Below are positions 1-5,228 of a DNA stretch of 24,608 bases, piece by piece (positions within the stretch are counted from its first letter, which is position 1; each line of letters opens with the position of its first letter). Origin of the DNA: UBA9337 sp036584565 (GTDB lineage Bacteria; Patescibacteriota; Minisyncoccia; Moranbacterales; UBA9337). Made by a program: the position numbers and the translations under genes. The stretch spans positions 1-24,608 of the forward strand of contig JAZHDF010000035.1 in the NCBI GenBank assembly GCA_036584565.1. The letters run 5' to 3'. Under the pieces are notes generated by a model that was not told the origin of the DNA, ran no database searches, and worked only from the letters and a program-made list of their open reading frames with translations.

Positions 1-96
1 GGCCTCATGGTCGACACTTATTTCCGTAGGTCGGTAGTTCGAAAGAATTGCCGGGCAGATCCGAAAGGAACTGTCGCCCGATTCGTGGGGCCTTTT
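1..96 (+). ncRNA. Structured RNA-like element of unknown family, possibly cut by the window edge
   Basis: Three helices can be drawn by eye. A closing helix pairs 1-9 with 84-92 (9 bp, two G-U pairs). Hairpin A pairs 32-40 with 45-53 around a GAAA loop. Hairpin B pairs 54-58 with 71-75 and 60-62 with 67-69, also around a GAAA loop, with one A-A mismatch. A T run (93-96) follows the closing helix, so the element could end as a terminator. An alternative pairing, 52-56 with 76-80, competes with part of A. The outer helix begins at base 1, so the RNA may extend upstream of the window. It is not a tRNA, and no known RNA family was recognised. It could be an independent small RNA, or the 3' end of a larger RNA or leader. 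Confidence 0.45.
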
Positions 97-136
97 GTGT
101 ATGCAAAAAAAATAACAATAAATCCAAAAAAATATT

Positions 137-589
137 ATGAATAATAAATGGTCAAAATTAAGTCACTTGCAACTGGGAAAATATGGAGAATATTTCACCA
201 AAATGGAATTCACCAAAGCTGGATTCGATGTCTATACTTCGGAAGTCGATGATAAAGGAATAGATTTCATAATCCGAAAGGACGATAACGAACATTATGA
301 TATCCAAGTAAAATCCGCCCGGAATAATAACTATGTATTCATGCGGAAAGAAGTTTTTAATCTCAGAAAAAACCTACTTCTGGCATTACTGCTTTTCGAA
401 GATGGATCGGCTCCGAATCTGTGCCTTATTCCCTCAATTGACTGGAAAAACAAAAAACATCCGGTTCTGATTGAAAAAAATTATGAAGGTAAAAAGAGCA
501 AGCCCGAATGGGGTCTCAATATAAACAAGGGCAACGCTGATAAATTCAAAGAAACATATTCCTTTGAAAAACAAATCATAAAACTATGA
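137..589 (+). CDS. PD-(D/E)XK nuclease-like protein (DUF4365-type)
   Basis: This 150-residue protein has the layout of small PD-(D/E)XK nuclease-fold proteins. It has a GKYGE motif with E18, a strand ending in DDKGIDF (D43 as candidate metal ligand) and IQVKS (Q57-x-K59 as the E/Q-x-K part of the motif). All candidate catalytic positions are therefore present. Family members are often linked to restriction, defence or mobile elements, but the substrate cannot be read from the sequence. The ATG at 137 follows an A-rich stretch with no clear Shine-Dalgarno site. The gene is first of three plus-strand genes, and its stop overlaps the next start (ATGA at 586-589), suggesting translational coupling. 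The family call rests on motif spacing only; a non-catalytic member is possible. Confidence 0.6.
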   Translation: MNNKWSKLSHLQLGKYGEYFTKMEFTKAGFDVYTSEVDDKGIDFIIRKDDNEHYDIQVKSARNNNYVFMRKEVFNLRKNLLLALLLFEDGSAPNLCLIPSIDWKNKKHPVLIEKNYEGKKSKPEWGLNINKGNADKFKETYSFEKQIIKL

Positions 590-810
590 AATTTTCCAAA
601 GAAAATTTACTGCCAAGAATAAGGAGAAGAAATGATAGCGAGCTGGAAAATTTCATTGTGAATGAAATCAACAAAGAGCTTGAAGATACCCAGGAACATT
701 ATGATCTGATCCAAATGCAATATTTTTTCGAAAGTGTATTTGATGACAGAGAGAGGAGAGAAGAATTACTCAGAAAATTAAAACTTAACGGAAAGGAGGT
801 GGAAATATGA
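586..810 (+). CDS. Small charged hypothetical protein
   Basis: A 74-residue protein of no recognised family. It is rich in Glu, Asp, Arg and Lys, has no signal peptide or membrane segment, and reads as mostly alpha-helical (for example the stretch DDRERREELLRKLK near residues 53-66). Its ATG overlaps the stop codon of the upstream nuclease-like gene and its own stop overlaps the next ATG, so it sits mid-cassette. No Shine-Dalgarno precedes it, which fits translational coupling. An adaptor or partner of the nuclease-like protein is possible but is only inferred from position. Confidence 0.6.
   Translation: MKFSKENLLPRIRRRNDSELENFIVNEINKELEDTQEHYDLIQMQYFFESVFDDRERREELLRKLKLNGKEVEI
792..800 (+). 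promoter_or_regulatory. Strong Shine-Dalgarno for the exported protein gene
   Basis: AAAGGAGGT lies inside the end of the upstream gene, about 7 nt before the ATG at 807. It is the only strong ribosome binding site in the cassette. It supports the 807 start and suggests that the third protein is made at a higher or independent rate. Confidence 0.75.
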
Positions 811-1109
811 AAAAAATAACATTACTGACCCTGATTATATCCCTGCTGACTATCTTTCCATCCCTTGCTATGGCTTATCCGGAAAATTTTGGAGGAAATG
901 GCGATGCTTGGAATAATGATTTTGGCAATCATTATGTAAACACAAAAAATCCGCATGTCAGAAAAGATTGGACGAATCATTTATTCGCAGTTCCCGGAAA
1001 AAGTGGGGACCACGCAAATGAAGGTTCTGCCGTAGTTGACCATCCGAATGGAATAGACACATTGATAGATCCTAATAATATTTGCGGAACAACAAGTATC
1101 TGCAGATAA
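807..1109 (+). CDS. Small exported protein of unknown function
   Basis: A 100-residue protein with a classical Sec signal peptide: MKK, a hydrophobic core, then AMA before Tyr24 as a probable signal peptidase I site. The mature part (about 77 residues) is rich in Asn, Asp, Gly and His, and its only two cysteines lie close to the C-terminus (CGTTSIC), where they could form a small disulfide loop. No family is recognised. The gene overlaps the preceding gene by 4 nt (ATGA), has a strong Shine-Dalgarno and is followed by an intrinsic terminator, so it is the last gene of the cassette. An exported effector, peptide or surface protein would all fit. Confidence 0.65.
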   Translation: MKKITLLTLIISLLTIFPSLAMAYPENFGGNGDAWNNDFGNHYVNTKNPHVRKDWTNHLFAVPGKSGDHANEGSAVVDHPNGIDTLIDPNNICGTTSICR

Positions 1110-1122
1110 ACACGAAACTTCT

Positions 1123-1146
1123 AAAACCGCCTTCGGGCGGTTTTTT
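1123..1146 (+). terminator. Intrinsic terminator of the plus-strand cassette
   Basis: A 9-bp stem (1123-1131 with 1136-1144) closes on a C(TTCG)G tetraloop and is followed by Ts. It starts 14 nt after the stop codon of the exported-protein gene. Confidence 0.9.
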
Positions 1147-1192
1147 CGAATCCTATTCTGGTTGTTAAGTTATGTGAAAATAGGCGCTTAAC

Positions 1193-1217
1193 GAAAAATC
1201 CCGCAAATAAGCGGGAT
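1193..1217 (-). terminator. Intrinsic terminator downstream of tRNA-Ser
   Basis: A 7-bp stem (1198-1204 with 1211-1217) and a 6-nt loop are followed on the minus strand by five Ts. It lies about 30 nt past the 3' end of the tRNA gene. Confidence 0.85.
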
Positions 1218-1248
1218 CATCGGTCTGCACGATACTATGTATTTGATG

Positions 1249-1334
1249 CGGAAAGGGCGAGATTCGAACTCGCGGTGCCTTGCGACACACACGCTTTCCA
1301 AGCGTGCGCACTAGACCAACTATGCGACCTTTCC
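1249..1334 (-). tRNA. tRNA-Ser, anticodon GGA
   Basis: Complete 86-nt class II cloverleaf. The acceptor stem GGAAAGG/CCTTTCC is perfect with discriminator G. The anticodon stem CACGC/GCGTG holds loop TTGGAAA, giving anticodon GGA (1297-1299), which reads UCC and UCU. There is a long variable arm typical of tRNA-Ser and a T-arm GCGAG-TTCGAAT-CTCGC. The CCA end is not encoded, since the discriminator is followed by CAT, so a CCA-adding enzyme is needed. Its own terminator lies downstream. Confidence 0.95.
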
Positions 1335-1471
1335 ATTTATATTCAATCACATTCAATACCCTATCAGAATTTCAAGAACAATACAAGGGAATACACAACA
1401 TAAAACACATATCATGAAGCATGTAACATGTGCCATCAAAACATAAAAACATGAAAGCAAACTAAATAATA

Positions 1472-1550
1472 AGTCATCAGTCAAAAGTCACTAAATCATC
1501 AAAATACAATTTTTGGCTTTGATGACTGATGACCTAATGACTTTTGACTA
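1472..1550. repeat. Imperfect inverted repeat of the GTCATCAGTCA family, copy 1
   Basis: In the gene-free stretch 1335-1632, AGTCAAAAGTCA (1479-1490) is repeated in inverted form at 1538-1549, with flanks of ATGACTGATGAC type. Related copies lie at 5118-5180 and 9853-9883. No open reading frame or second RNA gene was seen in the rest of 1335-1632. Confidence 0.6.
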
Positions 1551-1597
1551 ATAATTTTCTTTACAAACATTAAAACAATACAACAATTGAATTATTA

Positions 1598-1631
1598 TTC
1601 GTAATTTCGTATAAATTCGTACTTCGTAGAG
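1598..1631. repeat. TTCGTA-type dispersed repeat, intergenic copy
   Basis: A 34-nt unit containing TTCGTAATTTCGTA and ending in TTCGTACTTCGTAGAG sits one base from the pyk stop codon. A nearly identical 35-nt copy lies at 13541-13575 and a diverged one at 13097-13129, both inside the U32 peptidase gene. Confidence 0.75.
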
Positions 1632-1632
1632 A

Positions 1633-3057
1633 TTACCCGACTTTCTTCACTCCCACCAATCTCATCTTTTCACCGTTCACCACTCTTCCCATTACCACCA
1701 CCACTCTGTCGTCTTTTTTTAATTTTTTGTCTTTTTTGGCTTCGATTACCGCTTTGTCGATTAAATTTTCCAATTTTTTTTCTTTCAAAAGATAAGCGTC
1801 CACTCCCCAAAATAGAGATAATTGCCTCCAGGTTTTCGGGTTATTGGTGGCCACGATTATTTTTTGGGTCGGACGGAAATGACTGATCAATTTGGCGGTA
1901 AATCCGCTCACACTGACGGCGCAAATCGCCTCCGCGTCAAAACTTCTGGCCAATTCGTAAGCGCTCCTGATTATCACGATATAATCTCCGCAAGAACCCA
2001 TCTCGCACTCCAAAGTTTCATGCACATCATCATAACTGGATTCCTCAGTCTTCTCAATAATTCGACTCATAATCTCCACCGCTTCAACCGGATATTTGCC
2101 ATTGGCGCTTTCTCCCGAAAGCATCACCGCATCGGCGTGATCGATCACCGCATTGGAAACATCCCCCACTTCCGCTCTGGTCGGACGGGGATTATTTATC
2201 ATACTCTCGAGCATTTGGGTGGCCACAATTACCGGCTTCATATAGCGGATACTTTTAGCCACAATCTCTTTTTGCAAAATCACCACCCGACTTTCATCCA
2301 TCTCGATTCCCAAATCTCCCCTGGCCACCATTACGCCGTCGGTTTCTTTGAGAATATCCTCCAGGTTATCAATCGCTTCTTTTCTCTCGATTTTGGAAAT
2401 AATCTTGGGTTGCTTGGCCGGATCTTTTATTTTTTTGGCAATTAATTTCTTGAGGCTTCTCAGATTTTCCCCGTTCTTGACAAAAGAAATCGCCACAAAA
2501 TCAACATCGTTTTCCAAAGAAAAGTAAAGATCTTTTTTGTCTTTGGCGGTAATAATATCAATATCCAAATCCGCGCCGGGAATATTCACTCCTTTATGAT
2601 TTTTTATCGTTCCTCCGTCTTTAACCTTGGCGATTAAATGCTTACCCTTATTTTCCGAAACAATCAATTTAATCAAGCCATCTTCGATCAAAATTTCCTG
2701 TCCTTTTTTCAAAACTTCAACGATATTTTTTTTGTCCAAAAAAACAAATTTTTCAGCTTCATTTTTGATCTTTTCTCCAATTTCATAAAGAGTTATTTCC
2801 TCTCCGCTCTTGACCGCGACTTCTTCTTTGGTATTGATTCTGATACGCGGACCCTGTAAATCAGCCAGGATGCTGACATTTAAATTGTTTTTTTGCGCCA
2901 CCTTTCTGATTCTGTCAATTGCCATTTGGTGCCAATCATAACCGCCATGCGAAAAATTTAACCGAGCCACATTCATGCCGGCCTTCATCATTTTTTCCAA
3001 AACTTTTTCACTCTCGGAAGCCGGCCCGATTGTAGCCACTATCTTCGTTTTTTTCAT
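1633..3057 (-). CDS. pyk: Pyruvate kinase
   Basis: Converts phosphoenolpyruvate and ADP to pyruvate and ATP, the last step of glycolysis, in the cytoplasm. The 474-residue length is normal for the bacterial enzyme. The N-terminus TKIVATIGPAS leads to R32 and NFSHG (34-38). The B domain covers about residues 70-165. The signature KIISKIERKEAI (near 216-228) holds the catalytic Lys, and ARGDLGIEMD (near 244-253) the metal-binding Asp/Glu region. ATQMLESM and MLSGESANGKYP (near 309-320) follow, then the C-terminal alpha/beta domain. The ATG has GAGGGAG upstream. The gene appears to stand alone, with a terminator between it and the gene upstream. Confidence 0.97.
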   Translation of the reverse strand: MKKTKIVATIGPASESEKVLEKMMKAGMNVARLNFSHGGYDWHQMAIDRIRKVAQKNNLNVSILADLQGPRIRINTKEEVAVKSGEEITLYEIGEKIKNEAEKFVFLDKKNIVEVLKKGQEILIEDGLIKLIVSENKGKHLIAKVKDGGTIKNHKGVNIPGADLDIDIITAKDKKDLYFSLENDVDFVAISFVKNGENLRSLKKLIAKKIKDPAKQPKIISKIERKEAIDNLEDILKETDGVMVARGDLGIEMDESRVVILQKEIVAKSIRYMKPVIVATQMLESMINNPRPTRAEVGDVSNAVIDHADAVMLSGESANGKYPVEAVEIMSRIIEKTEESSYDDVHETLECEMGSCGDYIVIIRSAYELARSFDAEAICAVSVSGFTAKLISHFRPTQKIIVATNNPKTWRQLSLFWGVDAYLLKEKKLENLIDKAVIEAKKDKKLKKDDRVVVVMGRVVNGEKMRLVGVKKVG

Positions 3058-3164
3058 ATTTTATTTGCTCCCTCAAACTGCGATAATTCGCCATAATTAG
3101 AGGGATTCGATTTTTGTGTTACTTTTTAAAAAGTATCTATTTTTGATTACACTTAATTATAAAC

Positions 3165-3198
3165 TAAAAAAAGCCACTTTAAAAGGGGCTTGTTTTTT
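3165..3198. terminator. Bidirectional intrinsic terminator
   Basis: Arms AAGCC (3171-3175) and GGCTT (3187-3191), extended inward by 3 bp after one mismatch, are flanked by an A run on the left and a T run on the right. On the minus strand it ends the transcript of the DUF4870-like gene. Confidence 0.8.
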
Positions 3199-3217
3199 AG
3201 AAAATATAAACCAAAAA

Positions 3218-3607
3218 CTAATTTATAATTTTAAAGCTTCCGACTAGAGGGATTTCTTTCATTTCGCCTTGGGATGCATTAATCAAACCCACGATTGACA
3301 ATACTATCAAAAATACCGATCCCAAAGGAAGGATAAAGAACCAGCCCAAAAAAGGAATAGATCCCAATACCCCCCAAATTAACCAACCAATCAAAAGTAT
3401 TAAGTGCTGATTGGCATGAAATTTGGCAAAAGGACTGTCTTTTGCTTCGGTTACTAAAGGAATAAGAAACAAAATCGGAATAATATAGCCTATAATGGCC
3501 ATTGCCTTATTCTTTTCCACATCCTCATTGCTATTGCTTTTAACCGGCTCCGGAGTCACCTCCTTAACCTCCTCTTTTTCCGGTTCTGTTACATTTTGTT
3601 CTTCCAT
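3218..3607 (-). CDS. Tic20/DUF4870-like small membrane protein
   Basis: A 129-residue protein with a Glu/Pro/Val-rich cytoplasmic N-terminus (residues 1-32) and three to four hydrophobic segments, at about 34-53, 68-83 and 91-111. The sequence DSPFAKFHANQHLIL between the first two is the conserved feature of the DUF4870/Tic20-like group (F-x-x-F-H-x-x-Q). Function is unknown for bacterial members. A strong Shine-Dalgarno GGGAGGTG precedes the ATG. It lies 34 nt downstream of a lipoprotein gene and may be cotranscribed with it; a terminator follows. Confidence 0.7.
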   Translation of the reverse strand: MEEQNVTEPEKEEVKEVTPEPVKSNSNEDVEKNKAMAIIGYIIPILFLIPLVTEAKDSPFAKFHANQHLILLIGWLIWGVLGSIPFLGWFFILPLGSVFLIVLSIVGLINASQGEMKEIPLVGSFKIIN

Positions 3608-3641
3608 ATATCACACCTCCCTTCTTTATTATTTTTTAAAC

Positions 3642-4256
3642 TTACTGCTTGAAACCTTCCAACATTTTTTGTTGCGCTTCCAATAAATCGCACTGATCGA
3701 CAAACTCGATTCCGGCGGGAATTTCAAAATCCGCCTCCTGATAATCTTCGCACTTCAAATTTTTAGCATCTTTGAGCGATTCGGCGAAATCAGCTTCTGT
3801 CTCATTCTCAACCTCGACCTCCTCTTGGGCACCGACATCTTCCGACTCTAAATCCGACAAACAATCCAAACTTATTTTAATCCCGGTTTTCTGCCCCTCC
3901 GACCAAGTATAAGTACTCTCCCCGTCAAAAATGGAATAATTTTTTAATCCGCCGATTATCATCTCGGTTCTATATTTATCCCCTTGAGCATAAGTTATTA
4001 CTTCCAAATCTCCGTTTTCATCGCTCATTTTATAGGTACATTTGATTTTTTTGCCCGAAGATAAATCCAATCTGAGTTTCTCAAGCGGATTTTTATTTGT
4101 ATCCGCCGCTTCTTTGGGGGTCGAAGAATCACTCTCGGCAAGACTTTCCCCGCCCGAAGTCGGATTAATTTCGTCGGCTTTTTCCGCTTCTTTTCCGCAA
4201 CCGCTCAAGACAAAAATCATCATCAAGCTAAAACTGATTAAAAATATCTTTTTCAT
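3642..4256 (-). CDS. Predicted lipoprotein, possibly LolA/LppX-like fold
   Basis: A 204-residue protein with a lipoprotein signal peptide: MKK, hydrophobic core, lipobox LSGC with Cys20 as the lipidated residue. Residues 21-55 form an acidic Ser/Thr-rich linker. The core contains KIKCTYKMSDENGDLEVITYAQGDKYRTEM, a pattern of short beta-strands seen in LolA/LppX-like lipoprotein carriers; that similarity is by eye and weak. There are four Cys besides Cys20 (in KCTYK, DCLSD, KCEDY and QCDLL), so disulfides are possible outside the cell. Processing would need LspA, which is encoded in this window. The exact role is unknown. Confidence 0.7.
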   Translation of the reverse strand: MKKIFLISFSLMMIFVLSGCGKEAEKADEINPTSGGESLAESDSSTPKEAADTNKNPLEKLRLDLSSGKKIKCTYKMSDENGDLEVITYAQGDKYRTEMIIGGLKNYSIFDGESTYTWSEGQKTGIKISLDCLSDLESEDVGAQEEVEVENETEADFAESLKDAKNLKCEDYQEADFEIPAGIEFVDQCDLLEAQQKMLEGFKQ

Positions 4257-4343
4257 ATTTATAGATTTAAAATTTAAAGATTATTAAATAAATTATGTCT
4301 CAACACCATAGTGCATTTATTATCTCAAAAAAAATTCTTTTTC

Positions 4344-4429
4344 GTAGCTGCCGAGTAAAACGAAAGGCCGGAGAAAAAGGAACCTTTTGGGAAAAATAAA
4401 TGTTATACTCGCTATCAGTTCTTAGCTAC
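4344..4429. other. Nested-helix element between engB and the lipoprotein gene
   Basis: Three nested helices can be drawn. GTAGCT (4344-4349) pairs with AGCTAC (4424-4429). CGAGTA plus AAC (4352-4357, 4359-4361) pairs with GTT plus TACTCG (4402-4404, 4406-4411). AAAAGG (4375-4380) pairs with CCTTTT (4383-4388). On the minus strand it is followed about 10 nt later by eight Ts (4327-4334). It could be the terminator of engB, a leader element of the lipoprotein gene or a mobile repeat. No known riboswitch class was recognised. Confidence 0.4.
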
Positions 4430-4457
4430 TCCTATTCTAACACGCCCCCGCTTAAAA

Positions 4458-5033
4458 TCAACTGAATATTTCCCCAATCAATTTATTCTTATTTTTCGGA
4501 TTTTTCGAAGAATAGGGGATGACTTTTACCGTATCCCCTTTTAATGCTGTCTCCACTTCTTTTTTTAATCTCAGCAACTCTCCTTGTTTTAATTTATCGG
4601 CCTTATTTAACACCACCAAAAAATCTATTTGTTCATTTTTCAAAAGATCGATCATCTCCAGATCGAATTCTTTTAACCCGACCTTTGCATCTGTCACCAA
4701 CACCGCCTTCTTGATTGTTGCCTCTCCGTAAGTCAAATACCAAATTATCATCCCTCTGATTTTTTCTCTTTGTTTTTCCGAAGTTTTGGCATAACCGTAA
4801 CCCGGCAAATCGACAAAGTAAACTTTATTATCAATCAAAAAAAAATTGATTTGCTGGGTACGACCGGGAGTGGAGCTGGAGCGCGCCAAATTTTTGTTAT
4901 CGGTCAAAGAATTTATCAAACTCGATTTCCCCACATTCGATCGTCCGATAAAAGCGATTTGACCTTTGATATCATTGATGATATCGGCAGTGCCGGTTAT
5001 TCCCCTGACAAATTGTGAATTTCTCAAATTCAT
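4458..5033 (-). CDS. engB: Ribosome-biogenesis GTPase EngB (YihA/YsxC)
   Basis: A 191-residue TrmE-Era-EngA-EngB-Septin family GTPase that helps assemble the 50S ribosomal subunit. All G motifs are visible: G1 GRSNVGKSS (30-38), G2 in TPGRTQ (55-60), G3 DLPGYG (75-80, the EngB-type sequence), G4 NKAD (143-146) and G5 YSSKN (174-178). Length and N-terminus agree with the family. The gene is separated from polA upstream by about 195 nt of repeat-rich DNA and from the lipoprotein gene by a folded element. Confidence 0.95.
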   Translation of the reverse strand: MNLRNSQFVRGITGTADIINDIKGQIAFIGRSNVGKSSLINSLTDNKNLARSSSTPGRTQQINFFLIDNKVYFVDLPGYGYAKTSEKQREKIRGMIIWYLTYGEATIKKAVLVTDAKVGLKEFDLEMIDLLKNEQIDFLVVLNKADKLKQGELLRLKKEVETALKGDTVKVIPYSSKNPKNKNKLIGEIFS

Positions 5034-5043
5034 ATATTAGTTT

Positions 5044-5073
5044 ATTAGCTTCTTAGAAATTAGCTTTTTAGAA
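5044..5073. repeat. Two tandem 15-nt units upstream of engB
   Basis: ATTAGCTTCTTAGAA (5044-5058) is followed directly by ATTAGCTTTTTAGAA (5059-5073), which differs at one base. It lies just before the engB start on the minus strand, so it may affect that promoter or may simply be spacer DNA. Confidence 0.5.
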
Positions 5074-5117
5074 TACCTTTATAGAAAATAAAATAGCCCG
5101 AAAACAACTAGTTTAAG

Positions 5118-5180
5118 AGTCATCAGTCATCAAAACACCTTACTAATCCCAATGACAGATGACTTTTGACTTGATGACCT
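5118..5180. repeat. GTCATCAGTCA-family repeat, copy 2
   Basis: AGTCATCAGTCATCAAAA (5118-5135) and the inverted TGACTTTTGACT (5160-5171) match the units at 1472-1550. The copy lies about 50 nt past the polA stop codon. The rest of the 5034-5228 spacer is AT-rich with no gene seen. Confidence 0.55.
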
Positions 5181-5228
5181 GCTTTGGCTAATTTTAATTT
5201 TCAACTTTGAATTTTTAATTTTTAATTA

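Noticed and set aside
54..80. SRP (4.5S) RNA apical hairpin
   Set aside because: The segment resembles the SRP domain IV tip (CAG, TCC, GNRA loop, GGAA), but the right side reads CTG instead of the conserved GCAG that forms the symmetric loop. The second GAAA hairpin beside it also does not fit.
1165..1356. Minus-strand ORF of 63 codons
   Set aside because: It runs across the tRNA-Ser gene and its terminator, so it is a chance frame.
1335..1632. CRISPR array in the repeat-rich spacer
   Set aside because: Repeats are few, imperfect and inverted rather than regularly spaced direct repeats, and no cas gene is present.
1822..2445. Plus-strand ORF of 207 codons opposite pyruvate kinase
   Set aside because: It is an antisense shadow of a fully conserved enzyme, with no family features of its own.
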